13,163 bases of DNA from contig CAJXMS010000030.1 in the NCBI GenBank assembly GCA_913056475.1, forward strand, positions 1 to 13,163, given 5' to 3'. Source of the DNA: an uncultured Bacteroidota bacterium. Its GTDB lineage: Bacteria; Bacteroidota; Bacteroidia; Flavobacteriales; Schleiferiaceae. Shown one piece after another: positions 7,457 through 13,163 of the stretch. How positions within the stretch are numbered: the stretch's first letter is position 1; the number at the start of each line of letters is the position of its first letter. A program made the translations under genes and the position numbers. Under the pieces are notes generated by a model. The model had not been told where the DNA came from. It was given only the letters and a program-made list of their open reading frames with translations, and ran no database searches.

Positions 7457-8266
7457 ATGCGTAAGTACATTTGGCTATTAGCCCTACCCTTGCTCTTCGC
7501 TGCTTGCGAGGAAGATGACAAGGACCAGGATCTTAATGCCCCCAGCATTGATAGCCTGGCCATTAATGGTAAAGATCATGATGTCAGGCTTCAGGCGGGG
7601 AATGATATGGAACTAGAGGTAACCGCCACGGACGATCAGGGCCTGCAGGAAATTAAGGTGGATATCCACGATATTTTTGACGGTCATGAGCACGGCAAGC
7701 GTGCCCTGAATAAATGGTCTACCGTGCGTAATATCCCCGTGAGCGGAAAAGAAGCTAATCTGAAGGAATCTTTTATGGTGCCGGGGCAGGCTACGGCCGG
7801 ACGTTACCACGCCCTGGTTCAGACCCTGGATGAAGCGGGAAACGAAGCGCCTTTCAAGGAAATCAATTTCGTGGTGGAAAACGGACAGCAACCCACCTTT
7901 AACGTGACCAGCCCCAACTTTAGCCAGGAAGTACATGCGCCCAAGGGAAGCACCTTCGGGATGCAAGGGACGGTTGAGGACCAGCAGGACCTGGCGGAGA
8001 TACGCATCATGATTAAGCCCGCGCATCACGATGATCATGACCACGGGGATGATGATGGGCACGATCACGGCCACAGCCATGACGATGGGCCCCTGATTGA
8101 AAAGGACTTTGACCTGCCCGGGGATAGTGACACCAGCTTTGACCTCAGCAACTTTAGCGTGACCATTCCTACGGATGCTGAAACAGGCCACTACCACGTA
8201 GAAATGGTGGCTAAAGATGGAGAAGGCAATTATGGCCTCTTTAAAGCCAAAATCCACATCATGTAA
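7457..8266 (+). CDS. His-rich DUF4625-type lipoprotein, probable zinc-binding partner
   Basis: A 269-residue lipoprotein. Residues 1-17 are a lipoprotein signal peptide with lipobox LFAAC; Cys17 is the lipidated residue and is followed by EEDDKDQD, a pattern suiting outer membrane and surface lipoproteins in this phylum. Two similar Ig-like units follow, about 28-140 and 146-269, each with a strand pattern ending in a (GxYHxxVxxxDExGN)-type segment (115-129 and 244-258), which matches DUF4625 architecture. Each unit holds a His/Asp insert at the same place: a short one (HDIFDGHEH, 71-79) and a long one (HHDDHDHGDDDGHDHGHSH, 190-208). Such tracts bind zinc or similar metals. Located 67 bp after the receptor gene with a related operator, it probably concentrates metal for the receptor or stores it. 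Metal identity is inferred; the domain name is recalled from the fold pattern. Confidence 0.8.
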   Translation: MRKYIWLLALPLLFAACEEDDKDQDLNAPSIDSLAINGKDHDVRLQAGNDMELEVTATDDQGLQEIKVDIHDIFDGHEHGKRALNKWSTVRNIPVSGKEANLKESFMVPGQATAGRYHALVQTLDEAGNEAPFKEINFVVENGQQPTFNVTSPNFSQEVHAPKGSTFGMQGTVEDQQDLAEIRIMIKPAHHDDHDHGDDDGHDHGHSHDDGPLIEKDFDLPGDSDTSFDLSNFSVTIPTDAETGHYHVEMVAKDGEGNYGLFKAKIHIM

Positions 8267-8291
8267 GTTCTGTAGTTCGTAGAGAACCCCG

Positions 8292-8327
8292 GCCCGGTCT
8301 GCTTGCTAAGGAGGCCGGGCTTTTTTT
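8292..8327 (+). terminator. Rho-independent terminator after the lipoprotein gene
   Basis: Arms 8292-8300 (GCCCGGTCT) and 8312-8320 (AGGCCGGGC) pair over nine positions with one G-T wobble, around an 11-nt loop, followed by seven T residues (8321-8327). It starts 26 bp after the stop codon and separates the lipoprotein transcript from the regulator gene. Confidence 0.88.
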
Positions 8328-8357
8328 GGACCTATAGCCCGGCTCCCGGTTGGTGGC

Positions 8358-8365
8358 TATTTTTG
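8358..8365 (+). promoter_or_regulatory. -7 box (TATTTTTG) of the Fur-family regulator gene
   Basis: An exact TAnnTTTG match located after the terminator and 24 bp before the ATG at 8390, giving a leader of about 20 nt. No copy of the TTAATGCA operator half was seen here, so autoregulation by that site is not supported. Confidence 0.45.
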
Positions 8366-8389
8366 TAAAATCAAAAGGCTGTATAAACT

Positions 8390-8815
8390 ATGCCCATCCC
8401 CGATCACAGTGCGCTCCTGAAAGAACACCGGCTGCGTTCTACGCAAAACAGCCGGGCCGTGCTGCGCTTGTTTACCTCTGCCCAGCGGGCTTTGTCCCAT
8501 GGGGAGCTGAGTGCCTCACTGGCCCCCGACGTGGATCGCGGGACTTTATACCGCATTTTGCACCGTTTTGAAAGCCACGGCCTGGTGCACCGGGTGCCCG
8601 ATGATGAGGTTTCTGTAAAATTTGCCCTTTGCCAGCACTGTAGCCCGCAAACGCACGAAGACCAGCACCTCCACTTTAAGTGTCAGGTATGTGGGCACAC
8701 CCACTGCCTGGCCCAGCAATCCATTCCGGAGATCAGCCTGCCGGGGGGCTACCAGGGCCAGCAAACGGAGGTTTTGCTGCGAGGCATCTGCCCCCGCTGC
8801 CAGGTTGCTGACTAG
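8390..8815 (+). CDS. Fur-family metalloregulator, probably Zur-like
   Basis: A 141-residue Fur-superfamily repressor of usual length. The N-terminal winged helix (about 5-75) includes LRSTQNSRAVLRLF and the recognition region DRGTLYRILHRFESHGLV (49-66). The dimerisation half has CQHC (81-84), a His-rich segment ending HEDQHLHFKC (89-98), the structural zinc pair C98-x2-C101, another Cys at 106, and a second pair C134-x2-C137. Four cysteines in two CxxC pairs are typical of the structural zinc site; the extra CQHC and nearby His residues could form the sensing site. Fur proteins dimerise with bound metal and repress uptake genes. Zur is preferred over Fur or PerR because the adjoining genes are a His-rich lipoprotein and a ZnuD-like receptor carrying a shared inverted repeat in their promoters. 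Iron or peroxide sensing cannot be excluded from sequence. Confidence 0.88.
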   Translation: MPIPDHSALLKEHRLRSTQNSRAVLRLFTSAQRALSHGELSASLAPDVDRGTLYRILHRFESHGLVHRVPDDEVSVKFALCQHCSPQTHEDQHLHFKCQVCGHTHCLAQQSIPEISLPGGYQGQQTEVLLRGICPRCQVAD

Positions 8816-8880
8816 GGCCTTTCTATAAAGTCGTTCCGCTGCGGTGCGCTTGCCATAATACTCCTCATTAACCCTGGAAA

Positions 8881-8900
8881 CGCGGCTTTTTAAAGCTGCG
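8881..8900. repeat. Short inverted repeat between converging genes
   Basis: CGC-G-GCTTT-TT-AAAGC-T-GCG is a 20-bp dyad with one mismatched pair, lying between the regulator gene and the end of rmuC, which converge. It may act as a bidirectional stop, but there is no T-run on either side beyond the stem, so this is weak. Confidence 0.3.
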
Positions 8901-8970
8901 CAAGCCTCGCTGCCATGTTTTTAGGCCAGACATCCGGCTCTGTGGAACAGGCACTGATTAGGAGCGGGAC

Positions 8971-10332
8971 CTACTGGTCTGCGGCTCCTTCATTGGAGGG
9001 GGCTGATAAACCGGCATGCCCTTCCCGGGTGGCATCGTCTTGAGCCTTGCGGAGCAGGTCCGGGTCCTGGTTTTTGGTAGGGTTTACGCCCAGCTCGCGG
9101 AGCTGTTCCGTTTGCCGCACCAGGTTACCGGGGCCTTCATGGAGTTTTTTAACGGCTTCTGCATAGCTGTTTTGGGCCTGCTCCAGGCGGTTGCCCACCT
9201 GAAGTAGGTCACCGGTAAAATTCACGAATTTATCGTAGAGCTTGCTGGCGCGATCGGCGATGGCGCGGGCATTTTGGTTTTGCGCTTCTTGTTTCCACAG
9301 GTAGCTCACCGTGCGGAGGGTGGCCAGCAGGGTGCCGGCGCTTACCAGTACTACCTGCTTGCGAAGGGCTTTTTCGTAGAGCTCCGGGTCTTCCCGCAGC
9401 CCCAGGGTGAGGGCTGCTTCATTGGCCACAAAGAGGAGCACGTAATCGGGACTGCCCACGGGGTAGAGTTGGGGGTAGTCGCGCCGGCTGAGCTCATTAA
9501 TATGTTGTTGAAGGCTGCGCAAATGGGCTTTTAGGTAGCGCTTTTGGCTTTCGGTATCGGAGGCTTCGCTGTACTGCAGGTAGGCGCTGAGGGACACCTT
9601 GCTATCGAGGATGAGGTGCTGCTCTCCGGGCAGGTGGATGATGTAATCGGGCCGTAGCTGCTGGCCGGAAGGGGTGGTATGCGCCGCTTCTTTTTCGTAA
9701 TGGAGGTTTTTTTCCAGGCCGGCTGCTTACAGGCGGTTTTACAGTTGCATTTCCCCCCACTGGCCTTGCTGTTTTTGATCGCCGCGCAGGGCCTGGCTTA
9801 GGCTGCGGGCATCTTCGGTTACCTGTTGGTTGAGTTGGCGCAGGTTTTCAAGCTGTTCTTTAAGGGCGGCATTGCGTTTGGCGCCGGCCAGCTCGCTTTC
9901 TTCTACCTTTTTCTTGAACTCCCTCAGGCGTTCGTGGAGGGGATTGAGGAGGTTTTCGAGGTTTTTGCTGTGGCGTTGGTCCAGTTTTTCGCCCTGTTGT
10001 TCCAGCAGCCGGTTGGAGAGGTTCTGGAATTGTTGGAGCAGCTGCTCCTGTTCCTTATTTCGTTTGTCCTGGTCTTCTTGGACTTGCTTTTCCAGGTGCT
10101 GTTTTTCGGTTTGTAGGCGGCTCAGCTCGCGGTCGGTTTGGCGCGTCTCTTGTCGCTGTGCTTCCAGGGCTTCTTGCGCCTGGGCGGTGGCCTGGCGCTG
10201 CTGCTCCAGGAGGGTTTGGTCACGGTGCCACTGGCGGCGCAGGTTTTGGCCACGCCAGCGCATCAGGCCAGCGCCCAGGATCAGGCCCAGCAAGAGGGCG
10301 CTTAGCAGGGGCAGGAGGTCTATTTCACTCAT
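8971..10332 (-). pseudogene. rmuC: rmuC interrupted by two in-frame TAA codons
   Basis: Read through, the minus strand gives 453 codons in a single frame with all the features of RmuC, a membrane-anchored nuclease-like protein that limits recombination at DNA repeats. It has an N-terminal membrane helix (about 6-23), a long Gln/Glu-rich coiled coil (about 25-190), then GQWGEMQL, AAGLEKNLHYEKE, RPDYIIHLPG, LILDSKVSLSAY, VLVSAGTLLATLRTVSYLWKQE, LYDKFVNFTGDL and GPGNLVRQTEQLRELGV. Codons 198 and 202 are both TAA (plus 9739-9741 and 9727-9729), in places where relatives have Glu (GEMQLExxLExxGL). The frame is unchanged across them. Termination would leave 197 residues: anchor and coiled coil without the conserved core. 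Its ATG overlaps the marC-like stop by 4 bp (ATGA). Either a fresh pseudogene or a local sequence error; other genes here end in TAA, so a changed code is unlikely. Confidence 0.87.
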
Positions 10333-10973
10333 GAAGCGGTAAAATTCTGATGCAGGGCCAGCAGCCCGTTTACCACCATCTGGGCGGCCAGGGAGCCCAC
10401 GATAAGGCCCATTAGGCGGTTAAAAATGCGGAGACCATTTACCCCCAGCTTCTTTTTGATAAAGGGCATGCGCTGTAAGATAAGCCCATAAGCCAGGCCG
10501 CAAGTAATGATGGCCAGGGTGCCGGAGAGATAATCCCGCCAGCCGGAGGCCTCGGCACTCATGGTGATAAGGGTGGTGGCCAGGCCGGCCCCAACGCTCA
10601 CCGGAATGGCCAGGGGCACGATGCTTATATCGTCCCGGTCTTGGGCGGCCTCGGCTTCTTTGGAGCTGTGATTGACGCGCTTGCCGTGGCCCTGAACCAT
10701 GTTAAAGGCCATCATCAAAAGAATGATGCCCCCAAATACTTTTAGCCCGAAGGGGCTGATCCCAAAAAACTGAAAGATATAGGTTCCTATCCCAAAAATA
10801 ATAAGGCTGGCCAGGAGTACGGCTTTGGCGGAGCGACGGGCCACGGTGCGCACTTCTTCGCGCGTGGCGTCTTCTTCCAGGAGCGAGAGCATGATCACCC
10901 CTACAGCCAGCGGGTTCATGATGGTAAAAATGGAGAGCGCATCTCCCAGCAAAGTCTTTAAAAATTCGATCAA
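10329..10973 (-). CDS. MarC/UPF0056 family inner membrane protein
   Basis: A 214-residue multi-pass membrane protein of normal length for the MarC family. Predicted membrane segments lie at about 12-31, 49-70, 74-93, 117-138, 147-167 and 184-206. Family-like stretches are IFTIMNPLAVGVIMLSLL (15-32) in the first helix, FGGIILLMMAFNMVQG (80-95), and ISIVPLAIPVSVGAG (116-130). The function is unresolved; the early link of marC to multiple antibiotic resistance was not upheld. The chosen start is TTG at 10973 because no ATG lies between it and the -7 box; the first internal Met (residue 19) would cut into the first membrane segment. The gene overlaps rmuC by 4 bp (ATGA), so the two are translationally coupled. 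Confidence 0.85.
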   Translation of the reverse strand: MIEFLKTLLGDALSIFTIMNPLAVGVIMLSLLEEDATREEVRTVARRSAKAVLLASLIIFGIGTYIFQFFGISPFGLKVFGGIILLMMAFNMVQGHGKRVNHSSKEAEAAQDRDDISIVPLAIPVSVGAGLATTLITMSAEASGWRDYLSGTLAIITCGLAYGLILQRMPFIKKKLGVNGLRIFNRLMGLIVGSLAAQMVVNGLLALHQNFTAS

Positions 10974-10995
10974 GCGGACGGTTTTTACGGAAACA

Positions 10996-11003
10996 CAAAA
11001 GTA
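10996..11003 (-). promoter_or_regulatory. -7 box (TACTTTTG, minus strand) of the marC-like/rmuC operon
   Basis: An exact TAnnTTTG match on the minus strand, 22 bp upstream of the TTG start at 10973. It implies a leader of about 15-20 nt and supports that start. No clear -33 TTG. Confidence 0.45.
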
Positions 11004-11058
11004 ATTTTTCCGCGGGGCTCCGGTTTCTTTTGGGGTAAAACTTTCCCGCGGGGGGCTT

Positions 11059-11084
11059 CACATTTGGCCGGCCGGCCAAATGTG
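11059..11084. promoter_or_regulatory. Perfect 26-bp palindrome in a divergent promoter region
   Basis: The left half is CACATTTGGCCGG and the right half its exact reverse complement, so all 13 pairs match with no spacer. It lies between the divergent marC-like gene (starts 10973) and the hydroxylase gene (starts 11162), 55 bp upstream of the first -7 box and 65 bp upstream of the second. As no gene ends here, a terminator role does not fit; a binding site for a dimeric regulator or a dispersed repeat unit does. Parts of it recur at 4883-4905 and 5103-5119. Confidence 0.6.
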
Positions 11085-11149
11085 TTCCTGGCAGCGGGTA
11101 GGGAAGGGTATTAAAGAATGTACCCGCCTCCTTAAAAGCCTATTCTGCC

Positions 11150-11157
11150 TATCTTTG
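11150..11157 (+). promoter_or_regulatory. -7 box (TATCTTTG) of the hydroxylase gene
   Basis: An exact TAnnTTTG match with only 4 bp between it and the ATG at 11162. Transcription would begin at about the A of the start codon, so the mRNA would be leaderless. No -33 TTG at the usual distance. Confidence 0.45.
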
Positions 11158-11161
11158 AAAG

Positions 11162-12070
11162 ATGCTACCGAATCTCATTCACTGGGCCATTCCCTTTTTC
11201 GTAGCGGCCATAGGCTTGGAAGTACTCATTACGGCCCGGCGGGGCGCCGATTTTTACGAGGCCCGCGATGCCCTAAGCAGCGTAGCCATGGGCCTGGGCA
11301 ATGTGCTCATAGGCCTCTTGGGAAAGGGCTTGGTCCTGGCCGCTTATGTGGGGGTGTATCAATGGCACTTCTTTGAGATAGGCTACCAGTGGTGGGCCTG
11401 GGGGTTGCTCTTTTTGGGACAAGATTTGAGTTATTACTGGTTCCATCGCTGTTCCCACAATATTCGTTTTCTATGGGCCAGCCACGTGATCCATCATAGC
11501 TCCCAGCGTTACAATCTTTCTACCGCGCTGCGGCAAACCTGGACGGGCACGCTTACGGGAAGCTTTGTATTTTATCTCTGGCTGCCGCTGCTAGGTTTTC
11601 CGCCGGTGATGGTGCTTTTTATGCAGAGCATAAGCTTGCTGTACCAGTTTTGGATCCATACGGAGACCATCGGTAAGTTGCCCCGCTGGGTGGAATGGAT
11701 CTTTAACACGCCTTCTCATCACCGGGTGCACCACGGGGCTGATAACAAGTATCTGGACCGCAACCACGGGGGTATTCTCATCATTTGGGACCGGCTTTTT
11801 GGTAGCTTTCAGGCAGAGGAAGAGCGCCCTACTTACGGGCTTACGGAAAATATTCATAGCTACAACCCCTTCTGGATAGCTATTCACGAGTGGGTGCAAA
11901 TAGCCCGGGATATGTGGCGCTGGCCCGGCCATGCGCTTCGCTACCTGCTGGGGCCGCCGGGCTGGAGCCACGATGGTAGTAGGAAAACTACGCGGCAACT
12001 GCGGAAACAGGGCCCGGCGGTAAAAGCGGGTGGCAGACGGCAGCAAGATGCGCGGTCTGGGCGGCTTTAG
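11162..12070 (+). CDS. Membrane fatty acid hydroxylase/sterol desaturase family di-iron enzyme
   Basis: A 302-residue membrane enzyme of the fatty acid hydroxylase superfamily. It has the full histidine set that binds two irons: HRCSH (95-99), HVIHH (108-112), a lone His in WIHTE (166), HHRVHH (186-191) and a late His at 202. Membrane segments lie at about 3-22, 41-66, 76-93 and 130-165. The order and spacing (YYWFHRCSHxxxFLWxSHVIHHSS, later FNTPSHHRVHHG) resemble the alkylglycerol monooxygenase and sterol desaturase-like branch. Such enzymes use O2 to hydroxylate or desaturate lipid chains; the lipid substrate cannot be read from sequence. The C-terminal 40 residues are basic and low in complexity, perhaps a cytoplasmic tail. 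Its stop codon overlaps that of the converging methyltransferase-like gene by 4 bp. Confidence 0.9.
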   Translation: MLPNLIHWAIPFFVAAIGLEVLITARRGADFYEARDALSSVAMGLGNVLIGLLGKGLVLAAYVGVYQWHFFEIGYQWWAWGLLFLGQDLSYYWFHRCSHNIRFLWASHVIHHSSQRYNLSTALRQTWTGTLTGSFVFYLWLPLLGFPPVMVLFMQSISLLYQFWIHTETIGKLPRWVEWIFNTPSHHRVHHGADNKYLDRNHGGILIIWDRLFGSFQAEEERPTYGLTENIHSYNPFWIAIHEWVQIARDMWRWPGHALRYLLGPPGWSHDGSRKTTRQLRKQGPAVKAGGRRQQDARSGRL

Positions 12071-13068
12071 GAAGGTACGTCTTCGGGCAGATAGCCTTTT
12101 TTAATGACCTCCGCGGAGAAGCCGGGCAGGTTACCGTAGCGGTGTACGCATACATTAACCGGCAGGGGATGGAGGCTGTGGTGCAGGCCTTCATAATAAT
12201 GCTTACCGGCTTCCAGAAGTACGGTTTCATCGGGGGTATTGGCGGGGGTATGGCTTTCCGGGATCACCAGGAGAATGGCCCGGTCGGGATAGTCTTTTTG
12301 CCACTGGGCGATGATCTTATCTACCTGCTGCATGGTTTCGGGCAAAAAGGGGGGATCGAGGCACCAGTGGCCGGGGTGGTGGGGCGTTTCTAATTGGAAG
12401 AAGCTGCCACCACTGCCAAAGGGCGCATCGGTTTCCGGGAAAAGACTGTAGAAGCGTGCGTTTTCTTTGCCCAGCAGACGGGCATTAAAAGGAGAGGCAA
12501 AGCCTTCATTGCGCACCCCGCAGGCGTAAAAATGATCGTAAACTACTTGAGGGGGGCCTATATGACGGGTTTCGGCGTAAAGGGCTGCGTAGCGTAGGCG
12601 GGCGCGCAAGAGCAGGGTTTGGGCCTGGCCTTCCTCATGCTGGCGCAGGAGCACTTGGTAGGCTTTTTCGATGGGGGGGATGCGCTTGAGGCTGTACTGC
12701 CCCAGGCGGAAGGTTTCGGGGGTGACTTCCAGGCTGGGGAAGGCCCTATCCATGGGGAGGTTGGTGTATTGTTGTAACTCTTCGCGCACCACCTGCAGAA
12801 TGGCCCGGGCGCCGTTTTCCGGCAGCGGGGCCTCTACGCAGTCAAAGCCGTACTGGATAAGTTCTTCGTTAAGGCCGTTAAAGAGGGTTTCGGGTTCTGG
12901 CGATTGGCCGATCATTTGGCGCATGAGGGCGTTTTCCAGGGCGGCGGCGGCCAGGGCGGGTTCTCCGGGCATTACCTGGGCGATACTGCGCTTGAGGATT
13001 TGTTGGCTGGTTTGCCAGAAGCTGTATTCTTTCCAAAGCTCCAGGGCGGAGGTAAAGGGATGGGGCAT
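12067..13068 (-). CDS. PCIF1-like putative adenosine N6-methyltransferase (bacterial)
   Basis: A 333-residue cytoplasmic protein whose C-terminal half resembles human PCIF1/CAPAM, the enzyme that N6-methylates the first transcribed adenosine of capped mRNA. Shared landmarks in the same order are FASPFN (190-195; FASPLN in PCIF1), FPETD (210-214; FPDTD), a GSF element (221-223), the catalytic-type DPPF (238-241; NPPF) and the core strand ILLVIPES (265-272; FIVFIPEW). DPPF keeps the (D/N)PP(Y/F) form of N6-adenine methyltransferases. Residues 1-170 are helical and correspond loosely to the PCIF1 helical domain; there is no WW domain. The ATG at 13068 opens a natural N-terminus; a near -7 box (GAAATTTG, 13131-13138 minus) lies 62 bp upstream. 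Bacteria lack the m7G cap, so RNA, DNA or a tRNA could be the target. No restriction partner is visible. The family call rests on motif order from memory. Confidence 0.7.
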   Translation of the reverse strand: MPHPFTSALELWKEYSFWQTSQQILKRSIAQVMPGEPALAAAALENALMRQMIGQSPEPETLFNGLNEELIQYGFDCVEAPLPENGARAILQVVREELQQYTNLPMDRAFPSLEVTPETFRLGQYSLKRIPPIEKAYQVLLRQHEEGQAQTLLLRARLRYAALYAETRHIGPPQVVYDHFYACGVRNEGFASPFNARLLGKENARFYSLFPETDAPFGSGGSFFQLETPHHPGHWCLDPPFLPETMQQVDKIIAQWQKDYPDRAILLVIPESHTPANTPDETVLLEAGKHYYEGLHHSLHPLPVNVCVHRYGNLPGFSAEVIKKGYLPEDVPS

Positions 13069-13163
13069 GAGGGAGATTGAAATTCAGTAAGAAATGAGCC
13101 TGCGAAGGTGGGTAAAGCTGGGGGGCTATGCAAATTTCAAGCGGGATTTTGGTGGCCTGCTGG

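Noticed and set aside
7613..8257. Long open frame of 214 codons on the minus strand opposite the lipoprotein
   Set aside because: It mirrors the lipoprotein gene, has no recognisable domain and no promoter, and disagrees with the clear lipobox protein on the plus strand.
8971..9597. A separate 208-residue gene starting at the GTG codon at 9597
   Set aside because: It is the C-terminal half of rmuC in the same frame as the upstream half. The GTG is the Val of the conserved DSKVSLSAY motif, not a natural start.
9727..9741. A changed genetic code or programmed TAA-to-Glu recoding as the first explanation for the rmuC stops
   Set aside because: The carrier, M1-like, rseP, receptor, lipoprotein and PCIF1-like genes all end in TAA at the expected place. 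Recoding limited to one gene is possible but less likely than mutation or sequence error.
9830..10342. 170-codon plus-strand frame opposite rmuC, rich in Ser, Arg and Cys
   Set aside because: The composition is an artefact of reading the complement of Gln/Glu-rich coiled-coil codons.
10702..11079. 125-codon minus-strand frame overlapping the start of the marC-like gene
   Set aside because: It has no family resemblance, overlaps a clear membrane protein in another frame and runs through the palindrome and promoter.
13127..13163. Possible start of a divergent plus-strand gene (MQISSGILVACW) at the right edge
   Set aside because: Only 12 codons are visible, too few to support a gene call.

Overview
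The window looks like a chromosomal stretch of a GC-rich member of the Bacteroidota, possibly of the Saprospiria or Cytophagia. The evidence is the promoter signal (exact TAnnTTTG -7 boxes ahead of most genes, and no clear Shine-Dalgarno sites), the gene families (choice-of-anchor I protein, DUF4625 lipoprotein, TonB receptor with a carboxypeptidase-regulatory-like N-domain) and the Bacteroidota form of RseP. The genus cannot be named from what is here. No mobile element, tRNA, rRNA or CRISPR array was seen.

Layout. 1-616 (-): 5' part of a secreted choice-of-anchor I beta-propeller protein, cut by the left edge. 617-1051: no gene seen. 1052-1576 (-): stand-alone biotin carboxyl carrier protein. 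1762-3465 (+): secreted protein resembling M1 aminopeptidases but without the zinc-protease motif. 3536-4855 (+): RseP-type site-2 protease. 5023-8815 (+): three-gene metal locus: ZnuD-like TonB receptor, His-rich DUF4625 lipoprotein and a Zur-like Fur-family repressor. 8971-10973 (-): rmuC (broken by two in-frame stops) and a MarC-family membrane protein, translationally coupled. 11162-12070 (+): membrane fatty acid hydroxylase/sterol desaturase-type di-iron enzyme. 12067-13068 (-): a bacterial protein that looks homologous to PCIF1, the eukaryotic mRNA cap-adjacent adenosine N6-methyltransferase.

Most coherent system: the metal locus. The promoters of the receptor and the lipoprotein each overlap an inverted repeat beginning TTAATGCA(A/T)CA, and the regulator encoded next door is the natural candidate to bind it. 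The proposed model is zinc-repressed uptake: the lipoprotein gathers zinc through a 19-residue His/Asp tract and the receptor imports it. The shared half-site is read directly from the sequence; the metal identity and the regulator-site pairing are inferred.

Most unusual single gene: the PCIF1-like methyltransferase. It keeps the FASPxN, FPxTD, GSF and (D/N)PPF landmarks in a bacterium, where no m7G cap exists, so its substrate is open. Other points of note are two TAA codons four codons apart inside an otherwise intact rmuC, a perfect 26-bp palindrome in the marC/hydroxylase divergent promoter region, and -7 boxes so close to two start codons that the mRNAs may be leaderless.
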